Part shown: one piece after another, positions 49,041 through 61,646 of the stretch
Layout: each line of letters starts with the position of its first letter
How positions within the stretch are numbered: position 1 is the stretch's first letter
From: Camelus bactrianus
Lineage: Eukaryota; Chordata; Mammalia; Artiodactyla; Camelidae
Direction of reading: 5' to 3'
NCBI RefSeq assembly: GCF_048773025.1
Contig: NC_133561.1
Span: forward strand, 36,050,001-36,114,000
DNA: 64,000 nucleotides
Program-made: the position numbers and the translations under genes
The notes under the pieces: model-generated
Told to the model about the DNA's origin: nothing
What the model saw: only the letters and a program-made list of their open reading frames with translations
Databases searched by the model: none

Positions 49041-50990
49041 TGTAAAACCGAGTTGGAGCTAGTTCCTCCCCATATATATGTATGGAGTGGATTTTGCAAC
49101 TGAAAATAATCTTTGTGTTCCCAACAAGCTAGGTGAAAGACGGCTTTAACAAACACTTATCTCTCGGTACTGAGCATGTGGAGAGACGTTCGTTGATCCA
49201 GCACCAAGGGAACGAATTGCAGGAGAATCTTTTACTCTGGTTTCTCAGTCTGTTTCCTAGTGCCGGTTTGAATTTCCTGCAGTTTTCACTGTAAAACCGA
49301 GTTGGAGCTAGTACCTCCCCATATATATGTATGGAGTGGAGTTTGCAACTGAAAAAAACTATGTATTCCCATCAAGCTAGGTGAAGGACGGCTTTCACAC
49401 ACACTTATCTCTCAGAACTGAGCATGTGGAGAGACGTTCGTTCATCTAGCAACAAGGGAACGGGTTGCAGGGGAAACTTTTACTCTGGATTCTCAGTCTG
49501 TTTCCTAGTGCCGGTTTGAAGTTCCTGCAATTTTCACTGTAAAACCGAGTTGGAGCTAGTACCTCCCCATATATATGTATGGAGTGGAGTTTGCAACTGA
49601 AAAGAAACTTTGTGTTCCCAACAAGCTAGGTGAAGGACGGCTTTCACACACAGTTATCTCTCAGAACTGAGCATGTGGAGAGACGTTCGTTCATCTAGCA
49701 CCAAGGGAACGGGTTGCAGGAGAAACTTTTACTCTGGTTTCTCAGTCTGTTTCCTAGGGCCGGTTTGAAGTTCCTGCAGTTTTCACTGTAAAACCGAGTT
49801 GGAGCTAGAACCTCCCCATATATATGCATGGAATGGAGTTTGCAACTGAAAAGAAACTTTGTGTTCCCAACAAGCTAGATGAAGGACGGCTTTCACACAC
49901 ACTTATCTCTCAGAACTGAGCATGTGGAGAGACGTTCGTTCATCTAGCACCAAGGGAACGGGTTGCAGGAGAAACTTTTACTCTGGATTCTCAGTCTGTT
50001 TCCTAGTGCCGGTTTGAAGTTCCTGCAGTTTTCACTGTAAAACCGAGTTGGAGCTAGTACCTCCCCATATATATGTATGGAGTGGAGTTAGCAACTGAAA
50101 AGAAACTTTGTGTTCCCAACAAGCTAGGTGAAGGACGGCTTTCACACACACTTATCTCTTCAGAACTGAGCATGTGGAGAGACTTTCGTTCATCTAGCAC
50201 CAAGGGAAAGGGTTGCAGGTGAAACTTTTACTCTGGTTTCTCAGTCTGTTTCCTAGTGCCGGTTAGAAGTTCCTGCAGTTTTCACTGTAAACCGAGTTGG
50301 AGCTAGTACCTCCCCATATATATGTATCGAGTGGAGTTTGCAACTGAAAAGATACTTTGTGTTCCCAACAAGCCAGTTGAAGGACGGCTTTCACACACAA
50401 TTATCTCTCAGAACTGAGCATGTGGAGAGACGTTCGTTCATCTAGCACCAAGGGAACGGGTTGCAGGAGAAACATATACTCTGGTTTCTCAGTCTGTTTC
50501 CTAGTGCCGGTTTGAAGTTCCTGCAGTTTTCACTGTAAAACCGAGTTGGAGCTTGTACCTCCCCATATATATGTATGGAGTGGAGTTTGCAACTGAAAAG
50601 AAACTTTGTGTTCCCAACAAGCTAGGTGAAGGACGGCTACCAAACACACATATGTCTCAGAAATGAGCAAGTGGAGAGACGTTCGTTCATCTAGCACCAA
50701 GGGAACGGGTTGCAGGAGAAACTTTTACTCTGGTTTCTCTGTCTGTTTCCTAGTGCCGGTTTGAAGTCCCTGCAGTTTTCACTGTAAAACCGAGTTGGAT
50801 CTAGTAACTCCCCATATATATGTATGGAGTGGAGTTTGCAACTTAAAAGAAACTTTGTGTTCCCAACAAGCTAGGTGAAGGAAGGCTTTCACACACACTT
50901 ATCTCTGAGAACTGAGCATGTGGAGAGACGTTCGTTCATCTAGCACCAAGGGAACGGGTTGCAGGAGAAACTTTTACTCTGGTTTCTCAG
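48690..50990 (+). repeat. Segment X, copy matching 34270-36570 and 53269-55469
   Basis: Offset to unit B is 14420 bp (58 monomers; GAATTGC-containing AACG at 34791 and 49211). Offset to the downstream copy is 4479 bp (18 monomers; same site at 53690, and cagaac at 50161 and 54640). Shared rare variants are GTTCCTCCCC, GTGGATTTTGC with GAAAATAATC, CTCTCGGTACTGAG, CGTTGATCCAGC, CCCATCAAGC, CTGCAATTTTC, AGGGCCGG and CTCTTCAGAAC. Confidence 0.86.
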
Positions 50991-52090
50991 TCTGTTTCCT
51001 AGGGCCGGTTTGAAGTTCCTGCAGTTTTCACTGTAAAACCGAGTTGGAGCTAGAACCTCCCCATATATATGCATGGAATGGAGTTTGCAACTGAAAAGAA
51101 ACTTTGTGTTCCCAACAAGCTAGATGAAGGACGGCTTTCACACACACTTATCTCTCAGAACTGAGCATGTGGAGAGACGTTCGTTCATCTAGCACCAAGG
51201 GAACGGGTTGCAGGAGAAACTTTTACTCTGGAATCTCAGTCTGTTTCCTAGTGCCGGTTTGAAGTTCCTGCAGTTTTCACTGTAAAACCGAGTTGGAGCT
51301 AGTACCTCCCCATATATATGTATGGAGTGGAGTTAGCAACTGAAAAGAAACTTTGTGTTCCCAACAAGCTAGGTGAAGGACGGCTTTCACACACACTTAT
51401 CTCTTCAGAACTGAGCATGTGGAGAGACTTTCGTTCATCTAGCACCAAGGGAAAGGGTTGCAGGTGAAACTTTTACTCTGGTTTCTCAGTCTGTTTCCTA
51501 GTGCCGGTTAGAAGTTCCTGCAGTTTTCACTGTAAACCGAGTTGGAGCTAGTACCTCCCCATATATATGTATCGAGTGGAGTTTGCAACTGAAAAGATAC
51601 TTTGTGTTCCCAACAAGCCAGTTGAAGGACGGCTTTCACACACAATTATCTCTCAGAACTGAGCATGTGGAGAGACGTTCGTTCATCTAGCACCAAGGGA
51701 ACGGGTTGCAGGAGAAACATATACTCTGGTTTCTCAGTCTGTTTCCTAGTGCCGGTTTGAAGTTCCTGCAGTTTTCACTGTAAAACCGAGTTGGAGCTTG
51801 TACCTCCCCATATATATGTATGGAGTGGAGTTTGCAACTGAAAAGAAACTTTGAGTTCCCAACAAGCTAGGTGAAGGACGGCTACCAAACACACATATGT
51901 CTCAGAAATGAGCAAGTGGAGAGACGTTCGTTCATCTAGCACCAAGGGAACGGGTTGCAGGAGAAACTTTTACTCTGGTTTCTCTGTCTGTTTCCTAGTG
52001 CCGGTTTGAAGTCCCTGCAGTTTTCACTGTAAAACCGAGTTGGATCTAGTAACTCCCCATATATATGTATGGAGTGGAGTTTGCAACTGA
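49745..52090 (+). repeat. Tandem pentamer duplication (2 x 1245 bp)
   Basis: Markers repeat 1245 bp apart: AGGGCCGG, GAACCTCC with GCATGGAATGG, GAGTTAGCAACTG, CTCTTCAGAAC (50161, 51406), GCAGGTGAAAC, TGTAAACCGAG, GTATCGAGTGG, AACATATACTC, GGAGCTTGTACC, class P near 50637 and 51885 with CATATGTCTCAGAAATGAG, and GTTGGATCTAG. GTTAGCAACTG and GTTGGATCTAG are shared by the two copies but absent from the sister segments near 35.7 and 54.6 kb, so this duplication is very recent. Confidence 0.9.
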
Positions 52091-53268
52091 AAAGAAACTT
52101 TGTGTTCCCAACAAGCTAGGTGAAGGACGGCTTTCACACACACTTATCTCTCAGAACTGAGCATGTGGAGAGACGTTCGTTCATCTAGCACCAAGGGAAC
52201 GGGTTGCCGGAGAAACTTTTACTCTGGATTCTCAGTCTGTTTCCTAGTACCGGGTTGAAGTTTCTGCAGTTTTCACTGTAAAATTGAGTTGGAGCTAGTT
52301 CCTCCCCATATATATGTATGGAGTGGAGTTTGCAACTGAAAAGAAACTTGTGTTCCCAACAAGCTAGGTGAAGGACGGCTTTCACACACACTTATCTCTC
52401 AGAACTGAGCATGTGGAGAGACGTTCGTTCATCTAGCACCAAGGGAACGGGTTGCAGGAGAAACTATTTCTATGGTTTCCCAGTCTGTTTCCTAGTGCCG
52501 CTATGAAGTTCCTGCAGTTTTCACTGTAAAACCGAGTTGGAGCTAGTACCTCCCCATATATATGTATGGAGTGGAGTTTGCAACTGAAAAGAAACTTTGT
52601 TTTCCCAACAAGCTAGTTGAAGGACGGCTTTCACACACACTTATCTCTCAGAACTGAGCATGTGGAGAGACGTTCGTTCATCTAGCACCAAGGGAACGGG
52701 TTGCAGGAGAAACTTTTACTCTGATTTTACAGTCTGTTTCCTAGTGCCGGTTTGAAGTTCCTGCAGTTTTCACTGTAAAATCGAGTTGGAGCTAGGACTT
52801 CCCCATATATATGTATGGAGTGGAGTTTGCAACTGAAAAGAAACTTTGTGTTCCCAACAAGCTAGGTGTAGTACGGCTTTCACACACAGTCATCTCTCAG
52901 AACTGAGCATATGGAGAGACGTTCGTTCATCTAACACCAAGGGAACGGTTTGCAGGAGAAACTTTTACTCTGGTTTCTCAGTCTGTTTCCTAGTGCGGTT
53001 TGATTTTCCTGCAGTTTTCACTGTAAAACCGAGTTGGAGCTAGTACCTCCCCATATATATGTATGGAGTGGAGTTTGCAACTGAAAAGAAACTTTGTGTT
53101 CCCAACAAGCTAGGTGTAGGACGGCTACCAAACACACATATCTCTCAGAACTGAGCAAGTGGAGAGACTTTCGTTCATCTTGCACCAAGGGAACGGGTTG
53201 CAGGAGAAACTTTTACTCTGGTTTCTCAGTCCGTTTCCTAGTGCCAGTTTGAAGTTCCTGCAGTTTTC
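52091..53268 (+). repeat. Mixed block with the last GCGGTTTGATTTT marker
   Basis: About five monomers. The marker is at 52995, preceded by CACAGTCATC and CATATGGAGAG as at 7895-7994. The monomer near 52185-52391 (GTACCGGGTTGAAG, one-base loss in AACTTGTG) is near-identical to 58898-59104 (offset 6713 bp, 27 monomers). Class P with TTGCACC near 53128. No gene seen. Confidence 0.8.
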
Positions 53269-56200
53269 ACTGTAAAATCGAGTTGGAGCTAGTACCTCCC
53301 CATATATATGTATGGAGTGGAGTTTGCAACTGAAAAGAAACTTTGTGTTCCCAACAAGCTAGGTGAAGGACGGCTTTCACACACACTTATCTCTCAGAAC
53401 TGAGCATGTGGAGAGACGTTCGTTCATCTAGCACCAAGGGAACGGGTTGCCGGAGAAACTTTTACTCTGGATTCTCAGTCTGTTTCCTAGTACCGGTTTG
53501 AAGTCCCTGCAGTTTTCACTGTAAAACCGAGTTGGAGCTAGTTCCTCCCCATATATATGTATGGAGTGGAGTTTGCAACTGAAAATAATCTTTGTGTTCC
53601 CAACAAGCTAGGTGAAAGACGGCTTTAACACACACTTATCTCTCGGTACTGAGCATGCGGAGAGACGTTCGTTGATCCAGCACCAAGGGAGCGAATTGCA
53701 GTAGAATCTTTTACTCTGGTTTCTCAGTCTGTTTCCTAGTGCCGGTTTGAATTTCCTGCAGATTTCACTGTAAAACCGAGTTGGAGCTAGTACCTCCCCA
53801 TATATATGTATGGAGTGGAGTTTGCAACTGAAAAAAACTTTGTGTTCCCATCAAGCTAGGTGAAGGACGGCTTTCACACACACTTATCTCTCAGAACTGA
53901 GCATGTGGAGAGACGTTCGTTCATCTAGCACCAAGGGAACGGGTTGCAGGAGAAACTTTTACTCTGGATTCTCAGTCTGTTTCCTAGTGCCGGTTTGAAG
54001 TTCCTGCAATTTTCACTGTAAAACCGAGTTGGAGCTAGTACCTCCCCATATATATGTATGGAGTGGAGTTTGCAACTGAAAAGAAACTTTGTGTTCCCAA
54101 CAAGCTAGGTGAAGGACGGCTTTCACACACAGTTATCTCTCAGAACTGAGCATGTGGAGAGACGTTCGTTCATCTAGCACCAAGGGAACGGGTTGCAGGA
54201 GAAACTTTTACTCTGGATTCTCAGTCTGTTTCCTAGGGCCGGTTTGAAGTTCCTGCAGTTTTCACTGTAAAACCGAGTTGGAGCTAGAACCTCCCCATAT
54301 ATATGCATGGAATGGAGTTTGCAACTGAAAAGAAACTTTGTGTTCCCAACAAGCTAGATGAAGGACGGCTTTCACACACACTTATCTCTCAGAACTGAGC
54401 ATGTGGAGAGACGTTCGTTCATCTAGCACCAAGGGAACGGGTTGCAGGAGAAACTTTTACTCTGGTTTCTCAGTCTGTTTCCTAGTGCCGGTTTGAAATT
54501 CCTGCAGTTTTCACTGTAAAACCGAGTTGGAGCTAGTACCTCCCCATATATATGTATGGAGTGGAGTTTGCAACTGAAGAGAAACTTTGTGTTCCCAACA
54601 AGCTAGGTGAAGGACGGCTTTCACACACACTTATCTCTTCAGAACTGAGCATGTGGAGAGACTTTCGTTCATCTAGCACCAAGGGAAAGGGTTGCAGGAG
54701 AAACTTTTACTCTGGTTTCTCAGTCTGTTTCCTAGTGCCGGTTAGAAGTTCCTGCAGTTTTCACTGTAAACCGAGTTGGAGCTAGTACCTCCCCATATAT
54801 ATGTATCGAGTGGAGTTTGCAACTGCAAAGATACTTTGTGTTCCCAACAAGCCAGTTGAAGGACGGCTTTCACACACACTTATCTCTCAGAACTGAGCAT
54901 GTGGAGAGACGTTCGTTCATCTAGCACCAAGGGAACGGGTTGCAGGAGAAATATATACTCTGTTTTCTCAGTCTGTTTCCTAGTGCCGGTTTGAAGTTCC
55001 TGCAGTTTTCACTGTAAAACCGAGTTGGAGCTAGTACCTCCCCATATATATGTATGGAGTGGAGTTTGCAACTGAAAAGAAACTTTGTGTTCCCAACAAG
55101 CTAGGTGAAGGACGGCTACCAAACACACATATGTCTCAGAACTGAGCAAGTGGAGAGACGTTCGTTCATCTAGCACCAAGGGAACGGGTTGCAGGAGAAA
55201 CTTTTACTCTGGTTTCTCTGTCTGTTTCCTAGTGCCGGTTAGAAGTCCCTGCAGTTTTCACTCTAAAACCGAGTTGGAGCTAGTAACTCCCCATATATAT
55301 GTATGGAGTGGAGTTTGCAACTGAAAAGAAACTTTGTGTTCCCAACAAGCTAGGTGAAGGAAGGCTTTCACACACACTTATCTCTCAGAACTGAGCATGT
55401 GGAGAGACGTTCGTTCATCTAGCACCAAGGGAACGGTTTGCAGGACAAACTTTTACTCTGGTTTCTCAGTCTGTTTCCTAGTGCCGGTTTGAAGTTCCTG
55501 CAGTTTTCACTGTAAAACCGAGTTGGAGCTAGTACCTCCCCATATATATGTATGGAGTGGAGTTTGCAACTGAAAAGAAACTTTGTGTTCCCAACAAGCT
55601 AGGTGAAGGACGGCTTTCACACACACTTATCTCTCAGAACTGAGCATGTGGACAGACGTTCGTTCATCTAGCACCAAGGGAACGGGTTGCAGGAGAAACT
55701 TTTACTCTGGTTTCGCAGTCTGTTTCCTAGTTCCGGTTTGAAGTTCCTGCAGTTTTCACTGAAAAACCGAGTTGGAGCTAGTACCAACCCCATATATATG
55801 TAAGGAGTGGAGTTTGCAGCTGAAAAGAAACTTTGTGTTCCCAACAAGTTAGGTGAAGGACGGCTACCAAACACACATATCTCTCAGAACTGAGCAAGTG
55901 GAGAGACGTTCGTTCATCTAGCACCAAGGGAACGGGTTGCAGGAGAAACTTTTACTCTGGTTTCTCAGTCTGTTTCCTAGTGCCGGTTTGAAGTTCCTGC
56001 AGTTTTCACTGTAAAACCGAGTTGGAGCTAATACCTCCCCATATATATGTATGGAATGGAGTTTGCAGCTGAAAAAAAACTTTGTGTTCCCAACAAGCTA
56101 GGTGAAGGACGGCTTTCACACACACTTATCTCTCTGAACTGAGCAGGTGGAGAGACGTTCGTTCATCTAGCACCAAGGGAACGGGTTGCAGGAGAAACTT

Positions 56201-56391
56201 TTACTCTGGTTTCTCAGTCTGTTTCCTAGTGCCGGTTTGAAGTTCCTGCAGTTTTCACTGTAAAACCGAGTTGGAGCTAGTACCTCCTCATATATACGTA
56301 TGGAGTGGAGTTTGCAACTGAAAAGAAACTTTGTGTTCCCAACAAGCTAGTTGAAGGACGGCTTTCACACACACTTATTTCTCAGAACTGA
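53269..56391 (+). repeat. Segment X downstream copy plus copy of 42.5-43.5 kb
   Basis: Segment 53269-55469 matches 48790-50990 (offset 4479 bp). From about 54552 the block also runs colinear with 41627-43466 at offset 12925 bp: CTCTTCAGAAC, class P near 55117 and 55866, TTTCGCAG with TAGTTCCGG, GTAAGGAGTGG, GCAGCTGAAAAAAAACTTTG, ACCTCCTCATATATACG, CTTATTTCTCAG. Near 55785 a small insertion gives GTACCAACCCC. Confidence 0.85.
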
Positions 56392-58940
56392 GCATGTGGA
56401 GAGACGTTCGTTCATCTAGCACCAAGGGAACGGGTTGCCGGAGAAAATTTTACTATGGTTTCTCAGTCTGTTTCCTAGTACCGGTTTGAAGTTCCTGCAA
56501 TTTTCACTGTGAAACCGAGTTGGAGCTAGTACCTCCACATATATATGTATGGAGTGGTGTTTGCAACTGAAAAGGAACTTTGTGTTCCCAACAATTTAGG
56601 TGAAGGACGGCTACCAAACACATATATCTCTCAGAACTGAGCAAGTGGAGAGACGTTCGTTCATCTAGCACCAAGGGAAAGGGTTGCAGGAGAAACTTTT
56701 ACTCTGGTTTCTCAGTCTGTTTCCTAGTGCCGGTTTGAAGTTCCTGCAGGTTTCACTGTAAAACCGAGTTGGAGCTATTACCTCCACATATATATGTATG
56801 GAATGGAGTTTGCAACTGAAAAAAACTTTGTGTTCCCAACAAGCTAGGTGAAGGACGGCTCTCACACACACATATATCTCAGAACTGAGCAGGTGGAGAG
56901 ACGTTCGTTCATCTAGCACCAAGGGAACGGGTTGCAGGAGAAACTTTTACTCTGGTTTCTCAGTCTGTTTCCTAGTGCCGGTTTGAAGTTCCTGCAGTTT
57001 TCACTGTAAAACCGAGTTGGAGCTAGTACCTCCTCATATATATGTATGGAGTTTGCAACTGAAAAGAAACTTTGTGTTCCCAACAAGCTAGGAGAAGGAC
57101 GGCTTTCACACTCACATATCTCTCAGAACCTAGCATGCGGAGAGACGTTCGTTCATCTATCACCAAGGGAACGGATTGCAGGAGAAAATTTAACTCTGGT
57201 TTCTCAGACTGTTTCCTAGTGCCGGTTTGAAGTTCCTGCAGTTTTCACTGTAAAACCGAGTTGGAGCTAGTACCTCCCCATATATATGAATGGAGTGGAG
57301 TTTGCAACTGAAAAGAAACTTTGTGTTCCCAACAAGCTAGGTGAAGGACGGGTTTCACACACACTTATCTCTTCAGAACTGAGCATGTGGAGAGACTTTC
57401 GTTCATCTAGCACCAAGGGAAAGGGTTTCAGTAGAAACTTTTACTCTGGTTTCTCAGTCTGTTTCCTAGTGCCGTTTTGAAGTTCCTGCAGTTTTCACTG
57501 TAAACCGAGTTGGAGCTGGTACCTCCCCATATATATGTATCGAGTGGAGTTTGCAACTGAAAAGATACTTTGTGTGCCCAACAAGCCAGTTGAAGGACGG
57601 CTTTCACACACACTTATCTCTCAAAACTGAGCATGTGGAGAGACGTTCGTTCATCTAGCACCAAGGGAACGGGTTGCAGGAGAAACATTTACTCTGGTAT
57701 CTCAGTCTGTTTCCTAGTGCCGGTTTGAAGTTCCTGCAGTTTTCACTGTAAAACCGAGTTGGAGCTAGTACCTCCCCATATATATATATGGAGTGGAGTT
57801 TGCAACTTAAAAGAAACATTGTGTTCCCAACAAGCTAGGTGAAGGACGGCTTTCACACTCTCATATCTCTCAGAACATAGCATGCAGAGAGACGTTCGTT
57901 CATCTAGCACCAAGGGAACGGATTGCAGGAGAAAATTAACTCTGGTTTCTCAGACTGTTTCCTAGTGCCGGTTTGAAGTTCCTGCAGTTTTCACTGTAAA
58001 ATCGAGTTGGAGCTAGTACCTCCCCATATATATGTATGGAGTCGACTTTGCAACTGAAAAGAAACTTTGTGTTCCCAACAATCTAGGTGAAGGACGGCTT
58101 TCACACACAATTATCTCTCAGAACTGAGCATGTGGAGAGACGTTCGTTCATCTAGCACCAAGGGAACGGGTTGCATGAGAAACATTTACTCTGGTTTCTC
58201 AGTCTGTTTCCTAGTGCCGGTTTGAAGTTCCTGCAGTTTTCACTGTAAAACCGAGTTGGAGCTAGTACCTCCCCATATATATGTATGCAATGGAGTTTGC
58301 AACTGAAAAGAAACTTGGTGTTCCCAAGAAGCTAGGGGAAGGACGGCTTTCACACACACATATCTCTCAGAACTGAGCATGTGGAGAGAAGTTCGTTCAT
58401 CTAGCACCAAGGGAACGGGTTGAAGTGAAACTTTTACTCCGGTTTCTCAGTTTGTTTCCTAGTACCGGTTTGAAGTTCCTGCAGTTTTCACTGTAAAACC
58501 GAGTTGGAGCTAGTACCTCCCCATATATATGTATGGAGTGGAGTTTGCAACTGAAAAGAAACTTTGTGTTCCCAAAAAGTTAGGTGAAGGACGGCTACCA
58601 CACACACATATCTCTCAGAACTGAGCAAGTGGAGAGACGTTCGTTCATCTAGCACCAAGGGAACGGGTTGCAGGAGAAACTTTTTCTCTGGTTTCTCAGT
58701 CTGTTTCCTCGTGCCGGTTTGAAGTTCCTGCAGTTTTCACTGTAAAACCGAGTTGGAGCTAGTACCTCCACATATATACGTATGGAGTGGAGTTTGCAAC
58801 TGAAAAGAATCTTTGTGTTCCCAACAAGCTAGGTGAAGGACGGCTTTCACACACACTTATCTCTGAGAACTGAGCATGTGGAGAGACGTTCGTTCATCTA
58901 GCACCAAGGGAACGGGTTGCCGGAGAAACTTTTACTCTGG
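56392..58940 (+). repeat. Block D, copy 2
   Basis: Matches 43467-46270 at offset 12925 bp and then 12677 bp, the step being one missing monomer near 57030-57110. The monomer near 57030 has a shortened AT-core flank (GTATGGAGTTTGC). It contains GTGGTGTTTGC (56554), GCAGGTTTCACTG, class C near 57107 and 57851, the CTCTTCAGAAC insertion (57374), TGTAAACCGAG (57499), GTCGAC (58041) and GTATGCAATGG. Confidence 0.86.
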
Positions 58941-61646
58941 ATTCTCAGTCTGTTTCCTAGTACCGGGTTGAAGTTCCTGCAGTTTTCACTGTAAAACTGA
59001 GTTGGAGCTAGATCCTCCCCATATATATGTATGGAGTGGAGTTTGCAACTGAAAAGAAACTTGTGTTCCCAACAAGCTAGGTGAAGGACGGCTTTCACAC
59101 ACACTTATCTCTCAGAACTGAGCAGGTGGAGAGACGTTCGTTCATCTAGCACCAAGGGAACGGGTTGCAGGAGAAACTTTTACTATGGTTTCTCACTCTG
59201 TTTCCTAGTGCCTGTTTGAAGTTCCTGCAGTTTTCACTGTAAAAGAGAGTTGGAGCTAGTACTTCCCCATATATATGTATGGAGTGGAGTTTGCAACTGA
59301 AAAGAAACTTTGTGTTCCCAACAAGCTAGGTGAAGGACGGCTTTCACACACACTTATCTCTCAGAACTGAGCATGTGCAGAGACGTTCGTTCATCTAGCA
59401 CCAAGGGAACGTTTGCAGGAGAAACTTTTACTCTGGATTCTCAGTCTGTTTCCTAGTGCCGGTTTGAAGTTCCTGCAGTTTTCACTGTAAAACAGAGTTG
59501 GAGCTAGTACCTCCCCATATATATGTATGGAGTGGAGTTTGCAACTGAAAAGAAACTTTGTGTTCCCAACAAGCTAGGTGAAGGACGGCTTTCACACACA
59601 CTTATCTCTCAGAACTGAGCATGTGGAGAGACGTTCGTTCATCTAGCACCAAGGGAACGGGTTGCAGGAGACACTTTTACTCTGGATTCTCAGTCTGTTT
59701 CCTAGTGCCGGTTTGAAGTTCCTGCAGTTTTCACTGTAAAACCGAGTTGGAGCTAGTACCTCCCCATATATATGTATGGAGTGGAGTTTGCAAGTTAAAA
59801 GAAACTTTGTGTTTCCAACAAGCTAGGTGAAGGACGGCATTCACACTAACATATCTCTCAGAACCTAGCATGCAGAGAGACGTTCGTTCATCTAGGAACA
59901 AGGGAACGGATTGCAGGAGAAACTTTAACTCTGGTCTCTCAGTCTGTTTCCTAATGCCGGTTTGAAGTTCCTGCAGTCTTCACTGTAAAACCGAGTTGGA
60001 GCTAGTACCTACCTATATATATGTATGGAGTGGATTTTGCAACTGAAAAGAAACTTTGTGTTCCCAACAAGCTAGGTGAAGGACGGCTTTCACACACACT
60101 TATCTCTCAGAACTGAGCATGTGGAGAGACGTTCGTTCATCTACCACCAAATGAACGGATTGCATTGGAAACTTTTACTCTGGTTTCTCAGTCTGTTTCC
60201 TAGTGCCAGTTTGAAGTTCCTGCAGTTTTCACTGTAAAACCGAGTTGGAGCGTGTACCTCCCCATATATATGTATGGAGTGGAGTTTGCAACTGAAAAGA
60301 AGCTTTGTGTTCCAAAATAGTTATACGAAGGACGGCTACCACACACACATATCTCTCAGAACTGTGCAAGTGGAGAGACGTTCGTTCATCTAGCACCAAG
60401 GGAACGGGTTGCAGGAGAAATTTTTACTCTGGTTTCTCAGTCTGTTTCCTAGTGCCGGTTTGAAGTTCCTGCAGTTTCCACTGTAAAACCGAGTTGGAGC
60501 TAGTACCTACCCATATATATGTATGGAATGGAGTTTGCAACTGAAAAAAACTTTGTGTTCCCATCAAGCTAGGTGAAGGACTGCATTCACACACACTTAT
60601 CTCTCAGAACTGAGTATGTGGAGAGACGTTCGTTCATCTAGAACCAAGGGAATGGGTTGCAGGAGAAACTTTTACTCTGGTTTCTCAGTCTTTTTCCTAG
60701 TGCCGGTTTGAAGTTCCTGCAGTTTTCACTGTAAAACCTAGTTGGAGCTAGTACCTCCCCATATATATGTATGGAGTGGAGTTTGCAACTGAAAAGAAAC
60801 TTTGTGTTCCCAACAAGCTAGGTGAAGGATGGCTTTCACACACACTTTTCTCTCAGAACTGATTATGTGGAGAGACGTTCGTTCACCTAGCACCAAATGA
60901 ACGGGTTGCATAGGAAAGTTTTACTCTGGTTTCTCAGTCTGTTTCCTAGTGCCGGTTTGATGTTCCTGCAGTTTTCACTGTAAAACCGAGTTGGAGCTAG
61001 TACCTTCCCTTATATATGTATGGAGTGGAGTTTGCAGCTGAAAAGAAACTTTGTGTTCCCAACAAGCTAGGTGAAGGACGGCTTTCACACACACTTATCT
61101 ATCAGAACTGAGCATGTGGAGAGAAGTTCGTTCATCTAGAACCAAGGGAACGGGTTGCAGGAGAAACTTTTACTCTGGTTTGTCAGTCTGTTTCCTAGTG
61201 CCGGTTTGAAGTTCCTGCAGTTTTCACTGTAAAACCGAGTTGGAGCTAGTACCTAACCATATATATGTATGGAGTGGAGTTTGCAACTGAAAAGAAACTT
61301 TGTGTTCCCAAATAGGTAGTTGAAGGACTACTACCACACACACATATCTCTCAGAACTGAGCAAGTGGAGAGACGTTCGTTCATCTAGCACCAAGGGAAC
61401 TGGTTGCAGGAGAAACTTTTACTCTGGTCTCTCAGTTTGTTTCCTAGTGCCGGTTTGAAGTTCCTGCAGTTTTCACTGTAAAACCGAGTTGGAGCTAGTA
61501 CCTCCCCATATATATGTATGGAGTGGAGTTTGCAACTGAAAAGAAACTTTGTGTTCCCAACAAGCTAGGTGAAGGACGGCTTTCACACACACTTATCTCT
61601 CAGAACTGAGTATGTGGAGAGACGTTCGTTCATCTAGCACCAAGGG

